From Microbacterium sp. zg-B96 (lineage in GTDB: Bacteria > Actinomycetota > Actinomycetes > Actinomycetales > Microbacteriaceae): a stretch of 64,000 nt of DNA. The position numbers and the translations under genes were made by a program. Shown in pieces: positions 15,840 to 25,149 of this stretch. Position 1 is the first letter of the stretch. Each line of letters begins with the position of its first letter. The stretch lies in the NCBI RefSeq assembly GCF_030246865.1, contig NZ_CP126738.1, positions 1,364,001-1,428,000 of the forward strand, in the 5' to 3' direction. Below the pieces are notes generated by a model. That model was not told where the DNA came from, made no database searches, and saw nothing but the letters and a program-made list of their open reading frames with translations.

Positions 15840-17411
15840 ATGAGCGCACCGGTCGCCGAACCCACTCAGCGGGAACTCGCGGAAAGCCTGCGCACGCGCC
15901 TCGCCGCCGTGGCCGCCGGCGGGGGAGACGCGGCACGGGAACGGCATCGTGCCCGCGGCAAACTGCTGCCCCGGGAGCGGATCACGCGCCTGCTCGACGA
16001 GGGCAGCGCGTTCCTGGAACTGGCTCCGCTGGCGGCAGAAGGACTCTACGACGCTCAGGCGCCCGCCGCCGGCGTCGTCGCAGGGATCGGCCTGGTGCAG
16101 GGCCGTCAGGTGATGGTGATCTGCAACGATGCCACCGTCAAGGGCGGCACGTATTACCCCCTCACCGTCAAGAAGCACCTGCGCGCGCAGGAGGTCGCGT
16201 TGGAGAACCGGCTGCCCTGCATCTACCTCGTCGACTCCGGCGGGGCCTACCTGCCGATGCAGGACGAGGTGTTCCCCGACCGCGACCACTTCGGCCGCAT
16301 CTTCTACAACCAGGCGCGGCTGTCCGCCGCCGGCATCCCGCAGCTGTCGGCGGTGCTCGGATCGTGCACCGCCGGTGGTGCGTATGTGCCGGCGATGAGC
16401 GACGAGACCGTCATCGTGCGCGGACAGGGCACGATCTTCCTGGGCGGGCCGCCGCTGGTGAAGGCGGCCATCGGCGAGGTCGTCACGGCGGAGGAGCTGG
16501 GCGGGGGAGAACTGCACGCCCGCCGGTCCGGCGTCGCCGATCATCTCGCCGAGGATGACGAGCACGCCCTGGAGATCATCCGCGACATCGTACAGACACT
16601 GCCGCCGCCGGCGGACCCCGCGTGGCGGGTGCACGAGCCGGCCGAGCCCCAGGCGCCGGCCGCCGACCTCTACGACATCGTCCCGGTCGACGTGGCCCAG
16701 CCCTACGACGCCCGCCAGGTCATCGACCGCATCGTGGACGGCGACAGCGGGCACGAGTTCAAGCGGGAGTACGGCACCCCCCTGATCACGACGTTCGCCC
16801 GCATCCACGGTCACCCGGTCGGCATCCTCGCCAACAACGGGGTGCTGTTCGGCGAATCGGCGCTCAAGGGCGCGCACTTCATCGAGCTGTGCGACCAACG
16901 AGGCATTCCGCTGGTGTTCCTGCAGAACATCTCCGGGTTCATGGTGGGCCGCGACGCCGAGGCTGCCGGCATCGCCAAGGACGGGGCGAAGATGGTCACC
17001 GCGGTCGCCACGACCCGGGTGCCCAAGCTCACCGTCGTGATCGGCGGCTCCTTCGGCGCCGGCAACTACGCCATGTGCGGCCGCGCCTACTCGCCACGGT
17101 TCCTGTGGAGCTGGCCGGGCAGCCGCATCTCGGTGATGGGCGGCGCGCAGGCGGCATCCGTGCTCGCCACCGTGAAAGCCGACCAACTCACGGCCCGGGA
17201 CGAAAGCTGGAGCGCCGAGGACCGCGCCGCCTTCGAAGCACCCGTGCGGGCGCAGTTCGCCCTGCAGAGCGACCCGTATTACGCCACCGCCCGGCTGTGG
17301 GACGACGGCATCATCGACCCCGTCGACACCCGCGACGTGCTGGGGCTGGCCCTGGACGTCGTCTCGCGGGTGCCGCTCCCCGACCCCGGCTTCGGCCTGT
17401 TCCGGATGTGA
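15840..17411 (+). CDS. accD1: Acyl-CoA carboxylase beta (carboxyltransferase) subunit, probably methylcrotonyl-CoA
   Basis: Carboxyltransferase subunit of 523 residues. It transfers CO2 from biotin to an acyl-CoA, most likely 3-methylcrotonyl-CoA in leucine breakdown. Two crotonase-fold halves are visible, with acyl-CoA and biotin-binding glycine motifs ([16 protein letters not shown] in the N half, [16 protein letters not shown] in the C half). GGAG lies about 7 nt before the ATG. It is the first gene of a five-gene operon and matches the order accD1-accA1-fadE19-maoC-citE known in mycobacteria. Confidence 0.87.
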   Translation: MSAPVAEPTQRELAESLRTRLAAVAAGGGDAARERHRARGKLLPRERITRLLDEGSAFLELAPLAAEGLYDAQAPAAGVVAGIGLVQGRQVMVICNDATVKGGTYYPLTVKKHLRAQEVALENRLPCIYLVDSGGAYLPMQDEVFPDRDHFGRIFYNQARLSAAGIPQLSAVLGSCTAGGAYVPAMSDETVIVRGQGTIFLGGPPLVKAAIGEVVTAEELGGGELHARRSGVADHLAEDDEHALEIIRDIVQTLPPPADPAWRVHEPAEPQAPAADLYDIVPVDVAQPYDARQVIDRIVDGDSGHEFKREYGTPLITTFARIHGHPVGILANNGVLFGESALKGAHFIELCDQRGIPLVFLQNISGFMVGRDAEAAGIAKDGAKMVTAVATTRVPKLTVVIGGSFGAGNYAMCGRAYSPRFLWSWPGSRISVMGGAQAASVLATVKADQLTARDESWSAEDRAAFEAPVRAQFALQSDPYYATARLWDDGIIDPVDTRDVLGLALDVVSRVPLPDPGFGLFRM

Positions 17412-17412
17412 C

Positions 17413-19326
17413 ATGGACGCGCCCCTGTTCCAGACGGTGCTCGTGGCCAACCGCGGCGAGATCGCGCGGCGGATCATCCGGACGCTGCGCCGTCTCGGCA
17501 TCCGCTCGGTCGCCGTCTACAGCGACGCCGACGCCGGTGCACCCCATGTGCGTGAGGCCGATGTCGCCGTGCGCATCGGGCCCGCCGCCGCGGCGGCGTC
17601 GTACCTGAACGCGGTCGCCGTCGTGACCGCGGCCCGCGACACCGGGGCGCAGGCCGTGCACCCCGGGTACGGGTTCCTCTCCGAGAACGCCGACTTCGCC
17701 CGGGCGTGCACCGACGCCGGCCTGGTGTTCATCGGCCCCGGGGAGCACGCGCTGCGGGTGATGGGCGACAAGATCCGCGCCAAGGAGCACGTCGCCGGAC
17801 ACGGGGTGCCCGTCGTCCCCGGGCTCAGCGCCGCGGGGATGACGGATGCCGCCATCATCGCGGCCGCGACGGCGCAAGGGTTTCCGCTGCTGGTGAAGCC
17901 GTCGGCCGGCGGCGGCGGCAAGGGGATGCAGGTCGTCGCGGATGCCGCCGCGCTCCCCGACGCGCTCGCCGCGGCCCGCCGCGTGGCCACCGCCGCGTTC
18001 GGAGACGACACGCTGCTGCTGGAGCGGCTCATCGAGCGTCCCCGTCACATCGAGGTGCAGGTGCTCGCCGACGCGCACGGCGCGGTCGTGCACCTCGGCG
18101 AGCGCGAGTGCTCACTGCAGCGCCGGCACCAGAAGGTGATCGAGGAGGCCCCGTCACCCGCCGTCGACGAAGCCACCCGGCAGCGCCTCGGTGAGGCGGC
18201 GTGCCGGGCCGCGGCGAGCGTCGGCTACCGCGGGGCGGGCACGGTGGAGTTCCTCATGGCGGCAGACCGGCCGGAGGAGTTCTTCTTCATCGAGATGAAC
18301 ACGCGGCTGCAGGTGGAGCACCCGGTGACCGAGCTCATCACCGGGGTGGACCTCGTCGCCGAACAGCTGCGGGTGGCGGCGGGCCTGCCGCTGGCGTTCC
18401 GGCAGGACGAGGTGCGCCTGACAGGACACGCGATCGAGGCGCGCGTGTACGCCGAGAACCCGGCACGCGGGTTCCTGCCCGCCACCGGCGAGGTGGTCGC
18501 CTGGCGGGCGGCCGAGGGCGTGCGGGTCGATGGGGCGGTGGAGACCGGATCGGTCGTCACCGCCGATTACGACCCGATGATCGCGAAGGTCATCGCCCAC
18601 GCCGCCGACCGGGCCCAGGCCCTGGAGCGCTTGGATGCCGCGCTCGCCGAGACGGTCGTGCTCGGCGTGGACACCAACATCGCGTTCCTGCGGTCGCTGC
18701 TGGCCCGGCCCGCCGTGCGCGCCGGGGACCTCGACACCCACGTCATCGACGCGATGCCGGCGGTGGTCGCTCCCGCCCCGTCCGTCCGCGCGCTGGCCGC
18801 GGCGGCCGCGTTCCTGGAGACACCCGCGCCGCCGGATGCATCGCCCTGGCACCGCGGCGACGGCTGGCGCCTCGGGGGCAGGCACGAGCCGCGACAGCAC
18901 GTGTTCCAGACCGAGGCGGGGCAGCTCGTCGCGGCATCCGCTGCTCCCATCGACGGCGCCACGGTCGCCCGCGACGCCGACGGCGATGTGTGGGTGCACT
19001 CCGGCGGCGAGACCCAGCGGCTGCGACCGGTGCCCCGCCGTGAGGCATCGCGACGGCGCCGTGCGCGGCGCTCGCACACCGAAGCACCCGCCGAACCGCA
19101 TGTGCGGGCGGCGCTGCCGGGAACGGTGGTCGCGGTGCACACCGAGGACGGCGCGCGGGTGGCATCCGGCGCCCGCCTCGTGACGATCGAAGCCATGAAG
19201 ATGGAGCACACCGTGACCGCGCCACACGACGGCGTGGCACGGATCCTCGTCGCCATCGGCGCGCAGGTGCGCCGCGACGAGGTGCTCGCCGAGATGCACG
19301 ACATCCCCGAGGAGGACACGCCATGA
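17413..19326 (+). CDS. accA1: Acyl-CoA carboxylase alpha subunit (biotin carboxylase plus biotin carrier)
   Basis: The 637-residue fused subunit has a biotin carboxylase N-domain ([14 protein letters not shown] near 78-91), an ATP-grasp domain with the glycine loop [10 protein letters not shown] (about 162-171) and [16 protein letters not shown], the carboxylase C-domain, then a linker and a C-terminal carrier domain. The biotin acceptor is Lys596 in EAMKMEH. It starts 1 nt after the accD1 stop, and its stop overlaps the dehydrogenase start. The partner and leucine-pathway assignment follow from context. Confidence 0.88.
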   Translation: MDAPLFQTVLVANRGEIARRIIRTLRRLGIRSVAVYSDADAGAPHVREADVAVRIGPAAAAASYLNAVAVVTAARDTGAQAVHPGYGFLSENADFARACTDAGLVFIGPGEHALRVMGDKIRAKEHVAGHGVPVVPGLSAAGMTDAAIIAAATAQGFPLLVKPSAGGGGKGMQVVADAAALPDALAAARRVATAAFGDDTLLLERLIERPRHIEVQVLADAHGAVVHLGERECSLQRRHQKVIEEAPSPAVDEATRQRLGEAACRAAASVGYRGAGTVEFLMAADRPEEFFFIEMNTRLQVEHPVTELITGVDLVAEQLRVAAGLPLAFRQDEVRLTGHAIEARVYAENPARGFLPATGEVVAWRAAEGVRVDGAVETGSVVTADYDPMIAKVIAHAADRAQALERLDAALAETVVLGVDTNIAFLRSLLARPAVRAGDLDTHVIDAMPAVVAPAPSVRALAAAAAFLETPAPPDASPWHRGDGWRLGGRHEPRQHVFQTEAGQLVAASAAPIDGATVARDADGDVWVHSGGETQRLRPVPRREASRRRRARRSHTEAPAEPHVRAALPGTVVAVHTEDGARVASGARLVTIEAMKMEHTVTAPHDGVARILVAIGAQVRRDEVLAEMHDIPEEDTP

Positions 19327-20492
19327 CCGGACCCATCGACCTGCGCTCGTATCCGCTGGAAGACGACGAGATCGAGCTCGCCCGCATGGTGCGCGCGTTC
19401 GCCGACGAGGTCGTCGCGCCCCAGGCGTACGAGGCCGACCGCACGCACACGCTGCCGATGGACGTCGTGGCGCAGATGGGGGAGCTGGGTCTGTTCGGGC
19501 TGCCGTTCCCCGAGGAGGTCGGCGGGCAGGGCGGCACCTACCTCGCCCTGGGCCTCGCTATCGAGGCGCTCGCCCGCGCCGACCAGTCGATCGCGATCAC
19601 CCTCGAAGCGGCGGTGAGTCTGGGCGCCATGCCGGTGTTCCGGTTCGGCACCGACGCGCAGCGCGCCGAGCTGCTGCCCGACCTGCTGGCCGGACGCGCG
19701 CTGGCCGGCTTCGGGCTGACCGAGCCGGAGGCGGGGTCGGATGCCGGCGCCACCCGCACCACGGCACGTCAAGAGGACGGGGAGTGGGTGATCGACGGGA
19801 GCAAACAGTTCATCACCAACTCCGGCACCCCCATCACCCGGTTCGTCACCGTCACCGCCGTGACCGGCCGCGACGGCGAGCGGCCGGAGATCTCCACGAT
19901 CATCGTGCCGAGCGGCACGCCGGGGTTCACTGTCGGGCCCGCCTACGACAAGGTCGGCTGGCGCGCGTCGGACACCCACCCGCTGACCTTCGACGGCTGC
20001 CGGGTGCCGGAGGCGAACCTGCTGGGCGAGCGCGGCCGGGGCCTGGCGAACTTCCTGCACATCCTCGACGAGGGCCGCATCGCGATCGCCGCTCTGGCCA
20101 CGGGAGCGGCGGAAGGATGCCTGGAGGCGGCGCTGGCCTATGCCGGGTCGCGGGTCGTGTTCGGATCCGCGCTCGCCACCCGTCAAGGCATCCAATTCAC
20201 CCTCGCCCGCATGCAGGCCCGCGTGCACACTGCGCGGCTGGCATGGCTGCAGGCCGCGCATCTGCGCGACGCGGGCCGGCCGTTCAAGACCGAGGCGGCC
20301 GTCGCCAAGCTCGTCTCCGGCGATGCGGCGATGGACAACGCGCGCGACGCGACGCAGATCTTCGGCGGCAACGGGTTCATGAACGAATACCCCGTCGCGC
20401 GCCACTACCGCGACAGCAAGATCCTGGAGATCGGCGAGGGGACCACCGAGGTGCAGCTGCTCGTCATCGCCCGCGCGCTCGGGGTAGCGTGA
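19323..20492 (+). CDS. Acyl-CoA dehydrogenase (short/branched-chain type)
   Basis: FAD-dependent dehydrogenase of 389 residues, acting on an acyl-CoA at the alpha-beta bond. [13 protein letters not shown] is the FAD-proximal motif and [17 protein letters not shown] the C-terminal one. GEGTTEVQ carries Glu372, the catalytic base position of medium and short-chain enzymes. Classical isovaleryl-CoA dehydrogenase uses a different Glu position, so 2-methylacyl or short-chain substrates should be considered besides isovaleryl-CoA. The ATG overlaps the accA1 stop. It is the equivalent of mycobacterial FadE19 by position. Confidence 0.87.
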   Translation: MTGPIDLRSYPLEDDEIELARMVRAFADEVVAPQAYEADRTHTLPMDVVAQMGELGLFGLPFPEEVGGQGGTYLALGLAIEALARADQSIAITLEAAVSLGAMPVFRFGTDAQRAELLPDLLAGRALAGFGLTEPEAGSDAGATRTTARQEDGEWVIDGSKQFITNSGTPITRFVTVTAVTGRDGERPEISTIIVPSGTPGFTVGPAYDKVGWRASDTHPLTFDGCRVPEANLLGERGRGLANFLHILDEGRIAIAALATGAAEGCLEAALAYAGSRVVFGSALATRQGIQFTLARMQARVHTARLAWLQAAHLRDAGRPFKTEAAVAKLVSGDAAMDNARDATQIFGGNGFMNEYPVARHYRDSKILEIGEGTTEVQLLVIARALGVA

Positions 20493-21001
20493 ACGACATG
20501 GCCCACACCCCGGAGGCGGCGCGCGAGATCGTGCAGCGGGGGCTGTGGTTCGAGGAGTTCGAGGTCGGGTCGCGCTACCTGCACCGCCCCGGCCGCACCA
20601 TCACGCAGGCCGACAACGCCCTGTTCTCGGCGCTGACGATGAACGCGCAGGCGCTGCACGTGGATGAGGCCTACGCCCGCACGCAGCCGTTCGGCCGTCC
20701 GCTGGTCAACTCGATGTGGACGCTGGCCACCATGATCGGCTCATCCGTCGGACAGCTGACGCAGGGCACGCTCGTCGCCCAGCTGGGACTGACCGACATC
20801 ACCTTTCCCGCGCCGCTGTTCCCCGGCGACACGCTCTACACCGACACCGAGATCATCCACACCCGCCTGTCCGCCTCGCGCCCCGGTGAGGGCATCGTGA
20901 CGATGCGCCACACCGGGCGCAACCAGGACGGCGAGGTGGTGGCCATCGCGACCCGCACGGCACTGATGTGGTGCCGCACCCACGAGGAGGACCCCGCGTG
21001 A
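20489..21001 (+). CDS. MaoC-like enoyl-CoA hydratase
   Basis: Hot-dog fold hydratase of 170 residues. MNAQALHVDEAYA matches the MaoC active-site loop. In this operon it may hydrate an unsaturated intermediate such as methylglutaconyl-CoA, but the reaction is inferred. I chose the GTG at 20489 because its TGA overlap (GTGA) matches the coupling seen throughout the operon. An ATG at 20498 is a good alternative. It is the equivalent of Rv2499c by gene order. Confidence 0.82.
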   Translation: MNDMAHTPEAAREIVQRGLWFEEFEVGSRYLHRPGRTITQADNALFSALTMNAQALHVDEAYARTQPFGRPLVNSMWTLATMIGSSVGQLTQGTLVAQLGLTDITFPAPLFPGDTLYTDTEIIHTRLSASRPGEGIVTMRHTGRNQDGEVVAIATRTALMWCRTHEEDPA

Positions 21002-21816
21002 GCGCATTCGACGCCGGCCCGGCGCTGATGTTCTGCCCCGCCGACCGGCCCGAGCGGTTCTCGTCGGCGCTGGCGCGCGCCGACGGGGTGATCATCGACC
21101 TGGAAGACGCCGTCGCGGCATCCGCGAAGACCGCCGCCCGCGGCGCGCTGATCGACGCCGACCTCGACCCGGAGCGGGTGATCGTGCGCGTCAACCCGGT
21201 GGAAACGCCCGACTTCGAGGCGGACCTGGCCACCCTGTCGCAGACCGACATCCGCACGATCATGATCGCGAAGGCGGAGTCCGCCGAGCGCATCGCCCGC
21301 ATCGACGGCCGGTACCGCGTCATCGCGCTGTGCGAGACCGCGCGCGGGGTGGACGCGGTCGAGCCCATCGCGGCCCTGGAGAACGTCACGGCGCTGATGT
21401 GGGGCGCCGAGGACCTCGTCGCCTCGCTCGGCGGCACGTCCAGCCGCAAGCCCACCGGGCGCTACCGCGACGTCGCCCGCTATGCCCGCTCGCGCGTACT
21501 GGTGGCGGCGGGGGCCCAGCGCAAGGCAGCCATCGACGCGGTGCATCTGGACATCGCCGATGTGAGGGGGCTCGCCCGTGAGGCCGCGGATGCCGCCGCG
21601 AGCGGATTCGCAGCAACCGCCTGCATCCACCCCACCCAGGTGGCGGTGATCCGCGCCGCCTACCGGCCCGCCGAGAAGCAGCTGTCGTGGGCGCGCGACG
21701 TGCTGGTGGCCGCGCAGCGCGAGGGTGGGGTCTTCACATACCGGGGGCGCATGGTGGACGAGCCGGTGCTGCGGCACGCCCGCACTCTGCTGCGCCGCGC
21801 GGAAGACGGACGCTAA
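20998..21816 (+). CDS. CitE-like beta-hydroxyacyl-CoA lyase
   Basis: TIM-barrel lyase of the HpcH/HpaI/CitE family, 272 residues. DGVIIDLEDAVAASAK holds the acidic metal-binding site, and IMIAKAESAERI and IALCETARGV are further family motifs. The citE relative in the matching mycobacterial cluster (Rv2498c) has been described as a beta-hydroxyacyl-CoA lyase acting on HMG-CoA-like substrates, so it probably performs the final cleavage in leucine catabolism. The GTG overlaps the maoC stop. Its stop overlaps the convergent phosphatase gene by 4 nt. Confidence 0.85.
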   Translation: MSAFDAGPALMFCPADRPERFSSALARADGVIIDLEDAVAASAKTAARGALIDADLDPERVIVRVNPVETPDFEADLATLSQTDIRTIMIAKAESAERIARIDGRYRVIALCETARGVDAVEPIAALENVTALMWGAEDLVASLGGTSSRKPTGRYRDVARYARSRVLVAAGAQRKAAIDAVHLDIADVRGLAREAADAAASGFAATACIHPTQVAVIRAAYRPAEKQLSWARDVLVAAQREGGVFTYRGRMVDEPVLRHARTLLRRAEDGR

Positions 21817-22433
21817 ACGGCGCGAGCGTCGGCCGGGACCCCGGCATCCGACAGCAGCCGCAGCCGGTCGCGCTCCAGCAGCAGGTCGTAGCTCGACCCG
21901 TTCGGCAGCCGGAATCCCACCGGGGGGAGCTGTCCGCCGGTGGCGTGGCGGATGATCTCGCGGATCAGCGCGCCGTGCGCGACGGCGATGACGGATGCCG
22001 AACCAGGCGCAGTGGTGCGGCGCACGTCACGGGCGATCTGCTGCAGGCCCGCCAGGGCGCGGTCACGCAGGTCCGGCAGCGGTTCGGCGCCGGGGATCTC
22101 GGCGGCGTGCCAGTCTCCCCACCGCTCCAGGAACTCCGCGGCATCCACCCCTTCAGCCTCGCCATACGCGCGCTCGCGCAACTGGGCATACAGCTTCGGC
22201 GCCGGAAGGCCTAACGCGTCGGCGATGATCTCGGCGGTTTCGCGGGCGCGGGACAGGTCGCTGGAGACCACGAAGACCGGGGCGGCCGGGTCCAGGCGTG
22301 CCCGCAGGCGTTCGGCCGCTTCGCGTGCCTGCGCGCGACCGGTGTCGTTGAGCGGGATGTCGGTGGCTCCCTGGATGCGCCTGGCGCGGTTCCAGTCGGT
22401 CTCGCCGTGGCGCACAAGGGTCAGCAGGGTCAC
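21813..22433 (-). CDS. Histidine phosphatase family protein
   Basis: Phosphoglycerate-mutase-like phosphatase of 206 residues. The catalytic motif LVRHGET has phospho-acceptor His9, and a second His is in VAHGALIREI. The substrate is not predictable; actinobacterial relatives include phosphosugar and nucleotide phosphatases. The start is GTG, with TAGGCT 6 nt upstream. The tail overlaps the convergent citE-like gene by 4 nt. Confidence 0.85.
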   Translation of the reverse strand: MTLLTLVRHGETDWNRARRIQGATDIPLNDTGRAQAREAAERLRARLDPAAPVFVVSSDLSRARETAEIIADALGLPAPKLYAQLRERAYGEAEGVDAAEFLERWGDWHAAEIPGAEPLPDLRDRALAGLQQIARDVRRTTAPGSASVIAVAHGALIREIIRHATGGQLPPVGFRLPNGSSYDLLLERDRLRLLSDAGVPADARAV

Positions 22434-22439
22434 GTTTCG

Positions 22440-22445
22440 AGCCTA
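22440..22445 (-). promoter_or_regulatory. -10 box TAGGCT of the histidine phosphatase gene
   Basis: Exactly 6 nt before the GTG at 22433. This fits a leaderless transcript. Confidence 0.5.
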
Positions 22446-22468
22446 ACCGCGGGTTCCAGGGAGAAGCC

Positions 22469-23317
22469 TCACTGTGCGGCGAGCGCCTCGGCGAGTGCGG
22501 TGAGGACCGGGCTCGTGCCGCCGTCGATCTTGACGGTGGCATGCTGGTCGGCCCGGGTGACGCCCCGGTTGACGATGACGACCGGGAGCTTGCGGCGCCG
22601 TGCGCGCTCGACCAGGCGGACGCCGGAGTTGACCACGAGCGACGAGCCCGCCACCAGCAGGGCTTCGCTGGTGCGGACGAGCTGCTCGGCCTCCTGGAAG
22701 CGCTCGATCGGCACGAACTCGCCGAAGAACACCACGTCCGGCTTGAGCATGCCGCCGCACACGCTGCAGTCGGGAACGACGAACCCGTCCGCCGTCTCGG
22801 GCAGCACGTCCCCGTCGGGACCGAGCAGTACGTCGTCGGGGACATCGAGCCAGGGGTTGGCGGCTTCGACACGCACGGCGAGGTCGCGGCGGTCGAACAC
22901 CTGCCCGCAGTGCGTGCAGAAGACCCGCCGCATGGTGCCGTGCAGTTCCACGACGCGGCGGCTGCCGGCGCGAACGTGCAGGCCGTCGACATTCTGCGTG
23001 ACGACGCCCGTCGCGATGCCGGCGTTCTCGAGGGCGGCGAGCGCGGTGTGCCCGGCGTTGGGGGAGGCGCTCGCGAAGGCCCGCCAGCCCAGGTGGCTGC
23101 CGATCCAGTAGCGGCGCCGGGCCGCCTCGCTGGAGAGGAACTGCTGCGCGGTCATCGGGGTGCGCGCCGGTGCGCCCTCGCCGCGGTAGTCGGGGATGCC
23201 GGAGTCGGTGGACACCCCGGCGCCGGTGAGCACCGCGATGCGCCTGCCGGCGAGCGCGGCGACGGCAGTGCCGACCAGCTCAGCGGTCGGCGCGTCGAGT
23301 TGCAGCACCGTGGTCAC
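22469..23317 (-). CDS. Sir2 family NAD-dependent protein deacylase
   Basis: Sirtuin of 282 residues that removes lysine acyl groups using NAD. TGAGVSTDSGIPDYRG (about 31-46) and TQNVDGLH are the NAD-binding motifs. The catalytic His is in VELHGT. The zinc ribbon is CTHC ... CSVC. Near the large acyl-CoA operon it might counter acyl-lysine formation, but it has its own promoter and this link is speculative. The start is GTG with TAGACT 6 nt upstream. Confidence 0.9.
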   Translation of the reverse strand: MTTVLQLDAPTAELVGTAVAALAGRRIAVLTGAGVSTDSGIPDYRGEGAPARTPMTAQQFLSSEAARRRYWIGSHLGWRAFASASPNAGHTALAALENAGIATGVVTQNVDGLHVRAGSRRVVELHGTMRRVFCTHCGQVFDRRDLAVRVEAANPWLDVPDDVLLGPDGDVLPETADGFVVPDCSVCGGMLKPDVVFFGEFVPIERFQEAEQLVRTSEALLVAGSSLVVNSGVRLVERARRRKLPVVIVNRGVTRADQHATVKIDGGTSPVLTALAEALAAQ

Positions 23318-23323
23318 CCGCCG

Positions 23324-23329
23324 AGTCTA
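23324..23329 (-). promoter_or_regulatory. -10 box TAGACT of the sirtuin gene
   Basis: 6 nt before the GTG at 23317. No -35 is evident. Confidence 0.45.
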
Positions 23330-23380
23330 GGCTCCCGAGTTTGCCGGGAGGTTACGGCTGGCTCCGGGTTCGGCTTCGGG

Positions 23381-23579
23381 TGTGCCGGGATGAGGGGATC
23401 TGCCGGGACGCGGATGCCTGGGCGTGTGGGGCCCTCGCTCCGGCGGATCTCCTCGTTTCGGGCATCAGGGCTCGCAGGGTTTGCCGGAGTGCGGTGATCG
23501 GCCGGAATGCGGATGCCTGGGGGCCAGGGCCCCGCGTTTCGGCGGATCTCCGCATCCCGGCGACTGGGGCACCGCGTGG
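23381..23579. repeat. Imperfect tandem duplication, unit about 99 bp
   Basis: Two consecutive copies (about 23381-23479 and 23480-23579) share GCGGATGCCTGG, a GGGCC(C) block, CGGCGGATCTCC and CCGGGA/CCGGAA segments in the same order. This is the 274-bp space between the divergent sirtuin and trmH-like genes. I see no small gene in it. Confidence 0.6.
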
Positions 23580-23591
23580 GAGAGTGGAGCA

Positions 23592-24398
23592 ATGCCTATC
23601 GAGCGCATCGACGACCCGACCGATCCGCGGCTCGCCGACTACCGGGACCTCACCGACGTCGCGCTCCGCCGCGTGCTGGAGCCGGAAGGCGGCCTGTACA
23701 TCGCGGAGTCGGCGAAGGTGATCGCGAGAGCCGTCGCGGCGGGGCACCGGCCGCGGTCGGTGCTGGTGCAGGAGAAGTGGCTCGAGGATGTCCGCGAGGT
23801 CGCCGGCGACGCACCGGTGTACGTCGTACCGCCCGAAGTGGCCGAGCAGCTCACCGGCTACGCCGTGCACCGTGGTGCGCTCGCCGCCATGCACCGCCCC
23901 GCCGAACCCGCAGTGGCCGACGTCGTCGCCGGCGCCCGGCTGGTCGTCGTTCTCGAGGACATCGTCGATCACACCAATGTCGGCGCGGCGTTCCGCAGCG
24001 CTGCGGCGCTGGGAGCGGATGCCGTGCTGGTGTCGCCGCGCTGCGCCGATCCGTTGTACCGCCGCAGTGTGCGGGTGAGCATGGGCACGGTGTTCCAGGT
24101 GCCGTGGACGCGGCTGCCGGAGTGGCCCGAAGCGCGCGGCATCCTGCATGAGGCGGGCTTCCACCTCGCCGCCCTCGCGCTCGCCGACGGCGCCGTGCCG
24201 CTGGACGAGTTCGCCGCAGCCCGGCCCGAGCGGGTGGCGCTGATGCTCGGCGCCGAGGGCGACGGACTGTCGCGCCGCGCCCTGGAAGCGGCGGACACCG
24301 TCGTCACGATCCCGATGTTCGGCGGCGTCGACTCGCTCAACGTCGCGGCCGCGAGCGCGGTGGCGTTGTGGTCGCTGACGCATGACGGCCCCAGCTAG
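23592..24398 (+). CDS. TrmH/SpoU family RNA 2'-O-methyltransferase
   Basis: SPOUT-class methyltransferase of 268 residues. An N-terminal substrate-binding region is followed by the knotted catalytic domain with NVGAAFRSAAALGADAV (motif 1), LMLGAEGDGLS (motif 2) and IPMFGGVDSLNVAAA (motif 3). The target RNA is unknown; tRNA or 23S rRNA are the family options. The ATG at 23592 fits the family start. It overlaps the convergent VOC gene by 4 nt at the 3' end. Confidence 0.9.
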   Translation: MPIERIDDPTDPRLADYRDLTDVALRRVLEPEGGLYIAESAKVIARAVAAGHRPRSVLVQEKWLEDVREVAGDAPVYVVPPEVAEQLTGYAVHRGALAAMHRPAEPAVADVVAGARLVVVLEDIVDHTNVGAAFRSAAALGADAVLVSPRCADPLYRRSVRVSMGTVFQVPWTRLPEWPEARGILHEAGFHLAALALADGAVPLDEFAAARPERVALMLGAEGDGLSRRALEAADTVVTIPMFGGVDSLNVAAASAVALWSLTHDGPS

Positions 24399-24838
24399 GG
24401 CGTCTGCCTGCGCGGTCGGTGTCCGAGTGACTCCTGGAAGCGGATGAGGTACCCGTCGGGATCGGTCACGAGGAACTGACGCACCCCGGCCTCGTCGTGG
24501 TCCCCGATGGGGTACCACTTCGTCTCCGGTTCCATGAACAGGGGGGAGGAGTGCTCGCCCAGCGCCGCCAAGATCGGGTGGAGGCTGGGGACGCTGATCT
24601 GGAAGTTGATGCCTCGTCCAAGCGGATTCTCCAGCGGTGCGGTGATCCAATTCCGGCCGATGCCGCGTTGCTCGAGCATGATGTGCGCGGAGCCGAGGTT
24701 GATGTAGGCGAAGCCCTCTTCGGGGCGTTGATAGGCGATCTCAAACCCGCAGAGTCCGCACCAGAACTCGATGCTCCTGCTCGTGTCACTGACGAGCAAC
24801 TCGGGGACGAGTGCCGGATCCGGTGCAGGCGAACTCAT
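24395..24838 (-). CDS. VOC (glyoxalase/bleomycin-resistance) family protein
   Basis: A 147-residue protein with the paired beta-alpha-beta-beta-beta modules of vicinal oxygen chelate proteins. PELLVSDTSRSIEFWCGLCGF opens the fold (shown in part) and VTDPDGYLIRFQESLG closes it. Such proteins bind metals and small molecules; resistance to a bleomycin-like drug is only one possibility. There is no clear leaderless -10. The tail overlaps trmH by 4 nt. Confidence 0.8.
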   Translation of the reverse strand: MSSPAPDPALVPELLVSDTSRSIEFWCGLCGFEIAYQRPEEGFAYINLGSAHIMLEQRGIGRNWITAPLENPLGRGINFQISVPSLHPILAALGEHSSPLFMEPETKWYPIGDHDEAGVRQFLVTDPDGYLIRFQESLGHRPRRQTP

Positions 24839-24862
24839 CCACTCATCGTCGCAGAGTGCTAC

Positions 24863-25090
24863 CTAGGGCGTGGCACGCAGCTTTGACTTGATTGCCGCAT
24901 AACCCGATGACCAGCCCGCCATGACGGCGGCGAACCCGCTGCCCGCGGCGACAAGTTGGGCCGAGTTCGAGTCGACCAAGCCGCCGATGAACAGTGCAAC
25001 GAGCAGGGCCGCGACGAGAATGGCCGCGACGCTCATCCATCGGAGCACCGACCGAAGCCTCGACTCGTCAGATCGACCACTCATAGCCAC
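24863..25090 (-). CDS. Small two-helix membrane protein
   Basis: A 75-residue protein with two hydrophobic segments (about 17-38 and 43-62) and short charged ends. I recognise no family. A GTG at 25090 is chosen because a GAAGGGA Shine-Dalgarno lies 7 nt upstream. The in-frame ATG at 25084 (13 nt spacing) and a TTG at 25096 are less well placed. It stands alone between the VOC and SGNH genes on the same strand. Confidence 0.5.
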   Translation of the reverse strand: MAMSGRSDESRLRSVLRWMSVAAILVAALLVALFIGGLVDSNSAQLVAAGSGFAAVMAGWSSGYAAIKSKLRATP

Positions 25091-25149
25091 GGGCAATTCC
25101 CTTCACTGCTCGAGGGACGAACGACTCCTGCTCGGAGAGTACCGCGTCC

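Noticed and set aside
24863-25096. Small membrane gene starting at TTG 25096
   Set aside because: The ribosome site would be only 1 nt from the TTG. The GTG at 25090 has correct spacing.
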